Positions 52,686 to 61,397 of a stretch of DNA of 64,000 bases are shown in pieces; the stretch's first letter is position 1, and each line of letters starts with the position of its first letter. The translations under genes were made by a program, and so were the position numbers. Source of the DNA: Bradyrhizobium tropiciagri (GTDB taxonomy: Bacteria > Pseudomonadota > Alphaproteobacteria > Rhizobiales > Xanthobacteraceae); the NCBI RefSeq assembly GCF_018130545.1, contig NZ_JAFCKF010000005.1:124001-188000 (forward strand). The letters run 5' to 3'. The notes below the pieces were generated by a model, which was not told where the DNA came from, did no database searches, and saw only the letters and a program-made list of their open reading frames with translations.

Positions 52686-54311
52686 TCAGGCGATCAAGGC
52701 ATCGCGCTTGCGCGTGAAGTCGCCGCCGGGGATCGCCGACAGCAGCGCCTGCGTGTAGGGATGCTGCGGCTTGCCGAACACCTCGGCTGTCAGCCCTTGC
52801 TCGACCACGGCGCCATCCTTCATCACGGCGACGAGATCGCAGATCTGCGCGGCGACCCGCAGATCGTGGGTGATGAAGATGATGGAGAGGCCGAGCTGCT
52901 GGCGCAGCCCGGCGAGCAGTTTGAGCACCTGCGCCTGCACCGAGACGTCGAGCGCCGAGACCGGCTCGTCGGCGACCAACACGTCCGGCTTCAGCGCCAG
53001 CGCTCGTGCCAGCCCGATACGCTGGCGCTGCCCGCCGGAGAATTCATGCGGGTAACGGTCGCCGGCGGACGGATCGAGCCCGACCAGCTCGAACAGTTTT
53101 CGCGCTTCCGCCATCGCGGTCGCGCGATCGGTGCCGTGCACGATGGGGCCTTGGGCCACCAGCTCGGCGGCCTTGCGGCGCGGATTGAGTGAGGCGAAGG
53201 GGTCCTGGAACACCATCTGGATGTGGCGCGTCTCGTGCCTGATCTCGTCGCGGTTAAGCTTCGCCCAGTCCTTGCCATTGAGCACGATCGAGCCGGTGTC
53301 GGGATCGATCAGCCGCACGATGCAGCGCGCCAGCGTCGATTTGCCCGAACCGGACTCTCCGACGATGCCGAGCGTCGCGCCGCGCGGCAGGCGCAGCGAG
53401 ACGTTCTTGACCGCCTCCGTGATCCGCGCGCCGCGGCCGAGGAAGCCGCCGGTGCGGTACGTCTTGGAGACGCCGTCGATGGTCAGGATGTCCTTGCCGG
53501 AGAGGATGCGCGGCGGCGGCGCGGTCAGCGGCGGAACGGCAGCGATCAACTGCTTGGTGTAGGCGTGCTGCGGATCGTTCAGCACCGCATCGGCGGTACC
53601 TTGCTCGACGATCGCGCCGTGCTGCATCACCACGACGCGGTCGGCGATCTCGGCGACGACGCCGAAATCATGGGTGATGAACAGCACCGCGGTCTTCTTG
53701 CGCTGCTGCAGGTCGCGGATCAGCTTCAGGATCTGCGCTTGTGTCGTGACGTCGAGCGCGGTGGTGGGCTCGTCGGCGATCAGGAGTTTCGGATCGAGCG
53801 CGAGCGCCATCGCGATCATGGCGCGCTGGCGTTGGCCGCCGGAGAGCTCGTGCGGATAGGCCTTTGCGGCAGCCTTCGGGTCGGGGATGCGGACGTCCTC
53901 GAGCAGCCCCTGCACCCGCGCATTGATCTCGGCCTTCGACAGCTTGGTGTGGATCGCAAACATCTCGCCGATCTGGTCGCCGATGGTGCGCAGCGGGTTG
54001 AGCGCCGTCATCGGCTCCTGGAAGATCATCGCGATCCCGGCGCCGCGCACCTCGCGCATCGCGGCTGGATCGGCGGCGCAGAGGTCGCGGCCGTCGAACA
54101 TCATCCGGCCCCGTTCGATGGTCACCTCGTTCGGCAGCAGCCGCATGATGGCGTTCGCCATCATCGACTTGCCGGAGCCGGATTCGCCGACCACGCAGAG
54201 GATCTCGTTCGACGCGACTGAGAGCGAAACGTCGGACAGCGCATGCGGCCGGTCGGCGCCCTTGGGCAGGCGCACCGTCAACCCGTCGAGCGAAAGGACG
54301 GTCTCGCTCAT
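52686..54311 (-). CDS. Dipeptide/oligopeptide-type ABC ATP-binding protein, DppD-DppF fusion
   Basis: 541 residues from ATG 54311, overlapping the DppC-type stop by 4 bases. Two full ATPase units are present. The first has GESGSGKSMM, LSGGQRQRAMIAMALAL and LLIADEPTTALD. The second has GESGSGKST, FSGGQRQRIGLARALAL and VLVADEPVSALD, with the oligo-HPY linker PHPYTQALLSAIP at the end. A single polypeptide replaces the usual D and F subunits. Confidence 0.93.
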   Translation of the reverse strand: MSETVLSLDGLTVRLPKGADRPHALSDVSLSVASNEILCVVGESGSGKSMMANAIMRLLPNEVTIERGRMMFDGRDLCAADPAAMREVRGAGIAMIFQEPMTALNPLRTIGDQIGEMFAIHTKLSKAEINARVQGLLEDVRIPDPKAAAKAYPHELSGGQRQRAMIAMALALDPKLLIADEPTTALDVTTQAQILKLIRDLQQRKKTAVLFITHDFGVVAEIADRVVVMQHGAIVEQGTADAVLNDPQHAYTKQLIAAVPPLTAPPPRILSGKDILTIDGVSKTYRTGGFLGRGARITEAVKNVSLRLPRGATLGIVGESGSGKSTLARCIVRLIDPDTGSIVLNGKDWAKLNRDEIRHETRHIQMVFQDPFASLNPRRKAAELVAQGPIVHGTDRATAMAEARKLFELVGLDPSAGDRYPHEFSGGQRQRIGLARALALKPDVLVADEPVSALDVSVQAQVLKLLAGLRQQLGLSIIFITHDLRVAAQICDLVAVMKDGAVVEQGLTAEVFGKPQHPYTQALLSAIPGGDFTRKRDALIA

Positions 54312-55138
54312 CGGCTCTTCAGCCTCGGATTGAGCGCATCGTTGAGGCCCTGGCCGACCAGCGACACCGCAAGCACCGTGACGAGGATCGCGATGCCGGG
54401 GATCGCCGAAACGTACCATTGCACCCGGAGCACGTCGCGGCCGAGCCCGATCAGATTGCCCCAGGAGGCGACGTTGGGATCGGACAGCCTGAGGAACGCG
54501 AGCGCGCTTTCCAACAGGATCGCGACCGCCATCACTACGCTGGCATAGACGATGACCGGCGGCAGAGCGTTGGGCAGGATCTCGCCGAGGATGAGCTGGA
54601 CGTCCTTCATGCCGAGCGTCTTGCCGGCCTGGACGAATTCGCGGTTGCGCAGCGACAGGAACTCGGCGCGGGTCAGCCGCGCCGGCGCCGGCCACGACAC
54701 CACGCCGACCGCGATGGTCACCGTGGTCAGCGTCGAGCCGAACACCGCGACCAAGACCAGCAGCAGCACGAAGTTCGGCAGGGTCTGGAACGCCTCGGTG
54801 ATCCGCATCAGCACATTGTCGACCCAGCCGCCATAATAGCCTGCGAACGCACCGACCAGGATGCCGATCAGGATCGCAATCATGGTGGCGACGCCACCGA
54901 TCAGGAGCGAGATCCGCGCGCCGTAGAAGATCTGGGCGGCGATGTCGCGGCCGGAATTATCGGTGCCGAGCAGGAAGCGCGGATTGGAGAACGGCCAGAC
55001 CAGCGGCCGGCCCGCCAGAGCGAGCGGATCGCGCGGATAGAGGAAGCCCGCGCTGACAGCCATCGCGATCACCAGCAGCAGCAGGATCAGGCCGATCACC
55101 GCGGCCGGGCTGCGGAAATAGCGTTTCACCGCGTCCAT
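54308..55138 (-). CDS. DppC/OppC-type ABC transporter permease
   Basis: 276 residues. A short N-terminal helix and OppC_N-like PRDPLALAGRPLVWPFSNPRFLLGTDNSGRD precede five further membrane segments. The EAA loop is REFVQAGKTLGMKDVQLILGEILPNALPP. Two bases separate it from the DppB-type gene. Confidence 0.93.
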   Translation of the reverse strand: MDAVKRYFRSPAAVIGLILLLLVIAMAVSAGFLYPRDPLALAGRPLVWPFSNPRFLLGTDNSGRDIAAQIFYGARISLLIGGVATMIAILIGILVGAFAGYYGGWVDNVLMRITEAFQTLPNFVLLLVLVAVFGSTLTTVTIAVGVVSWPAPARLTRAEFLSLRNREFVQAGKTLGMKDVQLILGEILPNALPPVIVYASVVMAVAILLESALAFLRLSDPNVASWGNLIGLGRDVLRVQWYVSAIPGIAILVTVLAVSLVGQGLNDALNPRLKSR

Positions 55139-55140
55139 CG

Positions 55141-56118
55141 TCAGCCCTCCGTCGCGATGCGCGGATCGAGCCGCGCGTAGAGCAGGTCGACGACGAAGTT
55201 CACGATAATAACCAGCAGCGCTGAGACGAACACGATGCCGAGCAGGGTGTTGAGGTCGCGCTGCACCACGGACTCATAAGCAAGGCGGCCGAGGCCGGGC
55301 AGGGAGAACACACTCTCGACCACGACCGAGCCGCCGAGCATGGTGCCGGCCTGCAATCCGATCAGCGTCACCATCGGCAGCAGCGCGTTGCGCAGCACGT
55401 GGCGGGTGATGACATGGGTCTCGTCCAGCCCCTTGGCGCGGGCGGTGCGGACGAAATCGAGGTTCAAGACCTCCAGCATCGAGGCGCGCATGATGCGTAA
55501 GTAAATCGCTAGGAAGATCAGCCCCAGCGTCAGCGTCGGCAGCACCAGATGCGCCGCGATATCGAGCACGTGCCAGATCCCGGTCTGGACGTTGCCGATG
55601 TCCTCGAAGCCGCCCGGCGGCAGCCATTGCAGATAGACCGAGAACACCACGATCGCCATCAGCCCGAACCAGAACGAGGGGGTGGCGTAGAAGATCAGGC
55701 CGAGCGTCGAGATCAGCGTATCCGGCCAGCGGTTGACGCCGCGCGAGGCGATCACGCCGAATACCAGGCCGAAGAAGAAGGCGAACGACAGCGAGGCGGT
55801 CATCAACAAAATGGTCGGCGGCAGCCGTTCCAGGATCACGGTCGCCACCGGTTTGCCGTAGATCGAGGAGAAGCCGAGATCGAGCCGCACCAGATGCCAC
55901 AGATAGTTGCCGAGCTGCGCTGGAACCGAGAGGTCGAGCCCGTAGAACTTGCGCAGCTCTTGCGCGGTTGCGGCATCGCCACCGCCCATCTGGGCCATCA
56001 GCGCATCGACGGTGTCGCCCGGCGCGAGCTGCAACAGCAGGAACACGCCGATCAGGATTAGGAACAAGGTCGGAATCGAGGCGGCGAGCCGCCGCCCCGC
56101 AAGGCTCAGGATACGCAT
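55141..56118 (-). CDS. DppB/OppB-type ABC transporter permease
   Basis: 325 residues with six membrane segments. The N-terminal FLILIGVFLLLQLAPGDTVDALM and the LDLSVPAQLGNYLWHLVRLDLGFS pattern are typical of DppB. The EAA loop is DFVRTARAKGLDETHVITRHVLRNALLP. A 250-base gap containing a type C repeat separates it from the binding-protein gene. Confidence 0.93.
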   Translation of the reverse strand: MRILSLAGRRLAASIPTLFLILIGVFLLLQLAPGDTVDALMAQMGGGDAATAQELRKFYGLDLSVPAQLGNYLWHLVRLDLGFSSIYGKPVATVILERLPPTILLMTASLSFAFFFGLVFGVIASRGVNRWPDTLISTLGLIFYATPSFWFGLMAIVVFSVYLQWLPPGGFEDIGNVQTGIWHVLDIAAHLVLPTLTLGLIFLAIYLRIMRASMLEVLNLDFVRTARAKGLDETHVITRHVLRNALLPMVTLIGLQAGTMLGGSVVVESVFSLPGLGRLAYESVVQRDLNTLLGIVFVSALLVIIVNFVVDLLYARLDPRIATEG

Positions 56119-56162
56119 GATTTATCTATAGCGTGTTCAGAGGAAGTGGACACTGGCCTCTA

Positions 56163-56359
56163 TTACCTCGCCCCGCTTGCGGGGAGAGGCATAGGCCGCC
56201 TTCCGGCGGCCGTAACGAAAGTACGCCGAAGCAAAGCTTCGGCTATGTCGCATCACCAGATGCGATCCGGTTGAGGGGGTACGGGTCCATCGATAGATCG
56301 ATGTCGCGGAGAGAGCCCCTCACCCCATCCCTCTCCCCGTGAAGAACGGGGGGAGGGAG
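56163..56359. repeat. Nested palindromic element, type C, copy 2
   Basis: It starts TTACCTCGCCCCG and ends in the GAACGGGGGGAGGGAG version of copy 1's end (30660-30803). Extra hairpin arms lie between: CCGCCTTCCGGCGG and GCCGAAGCAAAGCTTCGGC, plus ATCGATAGATCGAT. The CCCCTCACCCCATCCCTCTCCCCG block near 56315-56339 is shared. It lies inside the Dpp-type operon between the binding-protein and permease genes, where it could separate high binding-protein expression from low permease expression. Confidence 0.85.
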
Positions 56360-56367
56360 AAGTGGCC

Positions 56368-57981
56368 TCATGCACTCAGCCAAAGATCGTGCCAGCTCGC
56401 CGAGCCCCAGCGCGGCGTATTGGAGTGGTTGCGGGCCTTGGCGGTGATCACGGTGACGAAGATCTGCTCGATCGGCATCCAGACCGGCAGCTCGGTATTC
56501 ACCTCCTTGACGAAGTCGGCATAGAGCGCCTTGCGCTTGACCGGATCGACTTCGGTGGCGGCGTTGTCGATAGTGGCATCGACGGTCTTGTCCTCCCAGC
56601 CCCACTGGTTGGTCCACGGCGCGCCCTTGGGCTGGCCGGAGCGGTACCACACCGTGGTCGAGACCGCGGGGTCGTTGCGATACTGGTGCCAGCCGGTGGC
56701 GAGATCGAAGGCGTGGTCGTCATAGACCTGCTTGAGGAAGCCGCCGCCGTCATTGCGCACGATGTCGACCTGGATACCGACTTCGCCCAGCGATTGCTGG
56801 ATGAAGGTCGACCACAGCGAGATGTCCTCGCCCCACGGCGCCGGCAGCAATTTTAGCGCGAAGCGGTTGCCGCCACTGGCCTTGAAGCCGGCCTCGTCGA
56901 GCAGCGCGATCGCCTTGGCCTTGTCATAGGGATATTGCGGCGTGTTCGGCCCGGGATAGAAGTCGGTCGAGGTCGAGGGGATCGGGCCGGTGCCAAGCTT
57001 GGCGAAATCGCCGAGGAAATTGTCGATGAAGAACGGCACGTTGATCGCATGCGCGATGGCACGGCGGACCCGGATGTCGGACAATTCCTTGCGGCGGAAG
57101 TTGAACTCGATGGTGTTGGTGCGGGCGTTGCCCTCATTGCCCTTGGTCGAGACGATGAAGCGCTTGTCCTTGCCGAGCCGCGCCATGTCCGAGATCGTCA
57201 GCCCCGAGAACGGGCTATAGTGCAATTCGCCGGCCTCCATCTGGGCGGCCGCGGCGGCGCGGTCGGTGATCACCTTCCAGACGATGCGGTCGAGATAGGG
57301 CGCGTTCGGCCGCCAGTAATCCGGGTTGCGGTCGGCGATGATGTATTGGCCGCGCTCATACTTGACGAATTTGAACGGGCCGGTGCCGACCGGCGCCAGG
57401 TTGGTCGGGTTCTGCCTGATGTCGCCGCTCTCATAGAGATGCTTGGCCGAGACGTAGCCGAGGTCGGGCAGGGCCCGCAGCAGCAGGTTCAGCGGCATCG
57501 GCCGCTCGTAGCGGAAAATCGCGGTCTGCGGATCGGGCGTATCGACCGAGGTCAGGAACAGTTGCAGCGTCGATCCGTAGTTCAGGATCTTCTTCCACAT
57601 GTTCATCGCGGTAAAGGCGACGTCCTCGGATGTGAACGGCTTGCCGTCGTGCCAGGTGATGCCCTTGCGCAGCTTGAAGGTGACGGTCTTGCCGTCAGGC
57701 GTCGCCTCCCAGCTCTCGGCGAGCACGCCGACCGGCTGTCCATTGGCGTCGAGGTCGACCAGGTTCTCCTGAATCTTGCCGCCGATGATATAGACGCCGG
57801 TCGAGGCCTGGATGCTCGGGTTGAGCTGGCGCTGCTCGGCGCCGTAGTGGACGTTGAACACGCCGCCCTTGCGCGGGGTCTCCTGCGCGAAGGCCCGCAT
57901 CGGATTGATGACGTTGGCCGCAATCGCGGCCGAGGTCAGAAGGGCCGTGCGGCGGTTGATCTCGAGGCGGCTCAAATCCAT
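56368..57981 (-). CDS. ABC transporter substrate-binding protein, family 5
   Basis: 537 residues. A twin-arginine-like signal (NRRTALLTSAAIAANVINPMRAFA) precedes the SBP_bac_5 fold: LAESWEATPDGKTVTFKLRKGITWHDGKPFTSEDVAF is the family hallmark, with YIIADRNPDYWRPNAPYLDRI further on. It binds peptides, opines, nickel complexes or glycosides. It is the first gene of the Dpp-type operon. Confidence 0.93.
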   Translation of the reverse strand: MDLSRLEINRRTALLTSAAIAANVINPMRAFAQETPRKGGVFNVHYGAEQRQLNPSIQASTGVYIIGGKIQENLVDLDANGQPVGVLAESWEATPDGKTVTFKLRKGITWHDGKPFTSEDVAFTAMNMWKKILNYGSTLQLFLTSVDTPDPQTAIFRYERPMPLNLLLRALPDLGYVSAKHLYESGDIRQNPTNLAPVGTGPFKFVKYERGQYIIADRNPDYWRPNAPYLDRIVWKVITDRAAAAAQMEAGELHYSPFSGLTISDMARLGKDKRFIVSTKGNEGNARTNTIEFNFRRKELSDIRVRRAIAHAINVPFFIDNFLGDFAKLGTGPIPSTSTDFYPGPNTPQYPYDKAKAIALLDEAGFKASGGNRFALKLLPAPWGEDISLWSTFIQQSLGEVGIQVDIVRNDGGGFLKQVYDDHAFDLATGWHQYRNDPAVSTTVWYRSGQPKGAPWTNQWGWEDKTVDATIDNAATEVDPVKRKALYADFVKEVNTELPVWMPIEQIFVTVITAKARNHSNTPRWGSASWHDLWLSA

Positions 57982-58448
57982 ACGCTACTCTCCAGCACTT
58001 ACATCAGGGCTTGCATATAAAGGCTTGCATCGGGCGGCCCGCCGGTCGGCGTGGCACCCCGTCGCGATGTTAGCTTGGAATGGGAACCCGAGTCGAACCC
58101 AAGTCATTTTCTAATGCCTCGGACTTTTGGAGGATCGTTTCCGAAACCTGAAGTGGCGCGCTGCGGCGCTTCGCAACCCGAATTGTGCGCGGCATTGTCG
58201 CACTTGGGTCGCACCTGGGCCGCGCGGGATCGCCGGGTGATTCTCTCGATGGGACGTTTTCGGGAGCGCCGAAGCCACGCAAACCCTGTAAATTTAGGGG
58301 TCGGAAGCGACTTGACTGGAAAAAACACTGGAAAAACCCCTGATTCGCGGGCTGTCCACAGCGATATTCGTGTGGTGAGTGCAGAAAACACTGTTTTTCT
58401 CGGCGTTTTCCGCCATATCGTGCCCACTCCAGAATCAATGGAGCAACC
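57982..58448. other. Divergent intergenic region upstream of the HU gene
   Basis: 467 bases between the family 5 binding protein and the HU gene. The last 130 bases are AT-richer and carry the likely HU promoter, with two copies of an AAAACACTG-like word (about 58322 and 58385). No gene, RNA gene or strong hairpin was recognised. Confidence 0.45.
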
Positions 58449-58748
58449 ATGGCTACCCAACTGTCGAAGTCGCAAGTGATCGAGAAGATCGCGACCACCA
58501 CCGAACTCTCCAAGCGCGACGTCAAGAACGTTTTGGACTCGCTCGTCGATGTCGGCCACAAGGAGCTGAAGAAGGCCGGGGTGTTCCTCGTCCCCGGCTT
58601 CGCGAAGTTCGTTGTCGTCAAGAAGCCTGCGACCAAGGCGCGCAAGGGCACCAACCCCTTCACCGGCGAAGAGATGATGTTCAAGGCCAAGCCGGCCCGG
58701 AAGATCGTCCGTGCACGGCCGGTCAAGGCCGCCAAGGACGCGGTTTAA
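58449..58748 (+). CDS. HU-family DNA-binding protein
   Basis: 99 residues. KSQVIEKIATTTELSKRDVKNVLDSLVDVG is the dimerising helical part. FLVPGFAKFVVVKKPATKARKGTNPFTGEEMMFKAKPARKIVRARPVKAAKD is the beta-arm and its G-x-N-P-x-T-G tip that intercalates DNA. The Lys/Ala-rich end is a few residues longer than in E. coli HU (90). GGAG lies seven bases before the ATG, and a strong terminator follows six bases after the stop. Confidence 0.93.
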   Translation: MATQLSKSQVIEKIATTTELSKRDVKNVLDSLVDVGHKELKKAGVFLVPGFAKFVVVKKPATKARKGTNPFTGEEMMFKAKPARKIVRARPVKAAKDAV

Positions 58749-58753
58749 GATGA

Positions 58754-58779
58754 AAGGCCTCCGGTGACGGAGGCCTTTT
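58754..58779 (+). terminator. Intrinsic terminator of the HU gene
   Basis: AAGGCCTCCG at 58754-58763 pairs with CGGAGGCCTT at 58768-58777 around a GTGA loop and runs into TTTTGCTTTT. Confidence 0.92.
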
Positions 58780-58933
58780 GCTTTTGAGCCGTTAGCCAGC
58801 CGCAGTAGGTTGCCTGCCCGCGAGAGTGTTCGAGCGCAATGGACACCGGCTCGCATGTGGAGACGCGCCAAAGCAAGCATCCGGAGCTCCGGTCCTGGTT
58901 GACCCAGGACCGGAACTCTAGATCATGAGAGTT

Positions 58934-59713
58934 CTAGACCACCGGCGAGCGGCCACCATCGACATTGATGGCGGTGCCGGTGATGTAGGAGCCTTGCTCC
59001 GAGGCCAGGAAGCAGGCGAGGTTGGCGAACTCCTCCGCCGTGCCGATGCGGCCGAGCGGCGTGCCCTTGGCAAGGCCCTTGGCGAATTCCTCGAAATCTG
59101 TGGTCGGCGCCTGGGCCGCGTGCCGCTTGACCCATTGATCGCTCATGATTAGGCCGACCAAGAGCGCATTCACCAGGATGTTGTGCTCGCCGCCTTCATT
59201 GGCCATCACCTTGGTCAGCGCCATGCCGGCCGCGCGCGACACCGAGGTCGGCGCGGAATGGCCGGCCGGCGCCTTGGCGAAGGTGTTGAGCACGTTGATG
59301 ATGCGGCCCCATTTGCGCTGCTTCATGCCGGGCCAGACCAGCCGGCTGAAGCGGATCGCCGCGAACAGTTTGAGGTCGAGGTCCTCCTGCCAGGCCTCGT
59401 CGGTGATGCTCTCGAAGGCCAGCGTGCGCGCGGTGCCGGCGTTGTTGACCAGCACGTCGATCTTGCCCAAGTCAGCTACGATCTGGTCGTGGGCCTTGCT
59501 GATGTCGGCGGCTTTCGCGACGTCGCAGACGTAGTCGCGGACCACGAGGCCGTCCTTGGCGAGCGCCTCGCGGGCCGCTTTGAGATCGGCCGCGCCGCGG
59601 GCGAGGATTGCGACCTTGGCGCCGGATTCCGCAAACCGCCGCGCCACCGCGATCCCGATACCTTTGCTGCCGCCGGTGACCACCGCGACGCGGTCTTTCA
59701 TTGATAGATTCAT
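58934..59713 (-). CDS. SDR-family protein with degenerate catalytic site
   Basis: 259 residues with an intact cofactor half: TGGSKGIGIAVARRF (about 13-27) and NNAG at 90-93. The active site is unusual: NVLNTFAKAPAGHSAPTSVSRAAG has Thr156 and Arg160 where the Y-x-x-x-K pair is expected, and Asn/Thr where the Ser normally sits. The C-terminal NVDGGRSPVV is normal. ATG 59713 is usable. It may bind NAD(P) without classical dehydrogenase chemistry. Transcribed alone. Confidence 0.85.
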   Translation of the reverse strand: MNLSMKDRVAVVTGGSKGIGIAVARRFAESGAKVAILARGAADLKAAREALAKDGLVVRDYVCDVAKAADISKAHDQIVADLGKIDVLVNNAGTARTLAFESITDEAWQEDLDLKLFAAIRFSRLVWPGMKQRKWGRIINVLNTFAKAPAGHSAPTSVSRAAGMALTKVMANEGGEHNILVNALLVGLIMSDQWVKRHAAQAPTTDFEEFAKGLAKGTPLGRIGTAEEFANLACFLASEQGSYITGTAINVDGGRSPVV

Positions 59714-59884
59714 TGTTGTTCTCCCTGGGGCTGGCCCGGAGAGAACGCTATCAAACCGACAGCGCGACCAACAAGGTCATGCAGAGCAGGTGTGCTGCGA
59801 CAATCAGTGCGAGATGGAGCGGGCTGGCTGCCATCGGATGTCCCCATTGTGGAGCGTCGTGAGGTAAGCACCGCGGACTAGGCT

Positions 59885-59907
59885 CCCTCCCCCTGAAAGG
59901 GGGAGGG
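59885..59907. repeat. Short GC hairpin repeat, type D
   Basis: CCCTCCCCCT at 59885-59894 and its complement AGGGGGAGGG at 59898-59907 enclose GAA. It resembles a reduced form of the ends of the type C element and is a typical Bradyrhizobium intergenic hairpin. It lies just past the stop of the SsuA-like gene at 59937 (minus strand). Confidence 0.7.
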
Positions 59908-59936
59908 CGGGGTGGTGGGGAGGTGAAGAACCGCGG

Positions 59937-60923
59937 CTAGTTCGAATTGGCGCCGGCCGTAAAGCTGGGATCGACCGCCTTGCTGACATCCAGCGTCTTG
60001 CCGAGGATGCCGTAGCGCGTGGCGCGGTCGGAGGCGGCCTGCACCTCCTTCACGACGGCCTCGTCGATCGCGATCGGGCTCGTCTTCTGCGCGGTGTAGG
60101 CGACGAGCAGCACGTCCTCCGGCAGTTTTGTGAGCTCGGCCGTGCTCCTGGCGTATTCCGCGACATGGTCGAGCGACCACAGCCGCGCCTTGTTGAGCCG
60201 CTGCACCAGGTCTTGCACTGCCGCGCGCTTGGTTGCGATCGCGTTGTCAGAGGCGACGATGAAGGTGATGGTCGGCGTAAGGCCCTCGCCATCGGCGACG
60301 ACGCGCGCGTTGTCCTTCAGCCTGGCATAGGAGATGTAGGGTTCCCACACCGCCCAGGCGTCGATCGAGCCGGCAAGCAGCGCGATCTTGGCGTCGACCG
60401 GGCCGAGTGGTGCGAAGGTCGCGTCCTCGATCTTGCTGCCGGCCTTCTCCAAGGTCGCATTGATCAGGAACTGGCCCCAGCCGCCGCGCGTGCCGGCGAG
60501 GCGCTTGCCCTTCAGGTCGGCGGCCGTCTTGATCGGCGAATCCCCGCGCACGAGGATGGCCTGCGTCCGCGCATCGGACCGCGTGCCGCCGATCGCCTTG
60601 ATCGGTGCGCCCGAGGCATAGACCGTGAGGAAGGACAGGTCGCCGGTGTAGCCGACGTCGAGCGCGCCGGCATTGATCGCTTCCAGGATCGGCGCCGCAG
60701 CGGGAAATTCCGACCACTCGATCTTGTAGGGCAGGTCCTTGGCGAGGCCGGAAATCTCCAGCAGCGAGCGGTTGCCGCCCTTCTGGTCGCCGACCCGCAG
60801 CACGACCGCGTCAGCCGCGAACGCCGCCGCCGATGTCGAGAGCGTGATCACTGCTGTGATCAGCGCGGCCGCGGTGCGGCGCGTGAAGGTCGGGGGAGAG
60901 CCCGAGCGGGTCAGTTTGCGCAT
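59937..60923 (-). CDS. SsuA-like sulfonate-type ABC substrate-binding protein
   Basis: 328 residues. A signal peptide (RRTAAALITAVITLSTSAAAFA-AD) precedes a sulfonate/nitrate/taurine-type binding fold: VGDQKGGNRSLLEISGLAKDLPYKIEWSEFPAAAPILEAINAGALDVGYTGD, then KTAADLKGKRLAGTRGGWGQFLINATLEKAG. It is divergent from the ABC genes at 61398-64000, 474 bases away, and may be an alternative ligand receptor for the same permease. Confidence 0.9.
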   Translation of the reverse strand: MRKLTRSGSPPTFTRRTAAALITAVITLSTSAAAFAADAVVLRVGDQKGGNRSLLEISGLAKDLPYKIEWSEFPAAAPILEAINAGALDVGYTGDLSFLTVYASGAPIKAIGGTRSDARTQAILVRGDSPIKTAADLKGKRLAGTRGGWGQFLINATLEKAGSKIEDATFAPLGPVDAKIALLAGSIDAWAVWEPYISYARLKDNARVVADGEGLTPTITFIVASDNAIATKRAAVQDLVQRLNKARLWSLDHVAEYARSTAELTKLPEDVLLVAYTAQKTSPIAIDEAVVKEVQAASDRATRYGILGKTLDVSKAVDPSFTAGANSN

Positions 60924-61397
60924 ATCGATTTTCTTTCTGATTCATTCGCTGCGCGGCGGAGGGCGCGGCAGCGTTCGATCAAGTCTATGAGCAAGCCGTT
61001 CGCCGTCAACGAAACGGAAATCTGTATTCGCCTGCCGTAAGGCAACGATGATTTCGTCGCGCATGCCGAATGGAGAAGACATCGTGCCTGGGACCGCAAG
61101 TCGCTCAAATTCGATGCAGTTGCTGTGACGGTGTTGCATCTCCGCGTTGCGACAATAGCGAAAATCCTTTCATCGTCGCGCGTTGCGATCGTGGAGAGTT
61201 CGACTGCCGCACTGACCACATTCGAAATTCCATTTCATTGACGGTGCACTTGTCGCGCCGCATCATTTGAGCGTTGCTTTGAGTGCAATAGCGCCGGAGA
61301 GATCGGCTTTTTTCTAAACCATGAGCTTCGACGACGGGGTGCGCTGGCGGAGACGTCCGCGCGCGGGGCGGAGCCTTGCCGAAATGCAGGAGTTGTC
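60924..61397. other. Divergent intergenic region between two binding-protein genes
   Basis: 474 bases with the promoters of both genes. GCGTTGCGA occurs twice (61144-61152 and 61180-61188), 36 bp apart, and a related GCGTTGCTT lies near 61268; these could be regulator sites. No gene or structured RNA was recognised. Confidence 0.45.

Noticed and set aside
58050-58095. tRNA 3'-end-like sequence on the minus strand (GGGTTCGACTCGGG...CCA)
   Set aside because: The T-arm does not pair properly and no D-arm or anticodon arm could be placed; an attachment-site relic cannot be supported.
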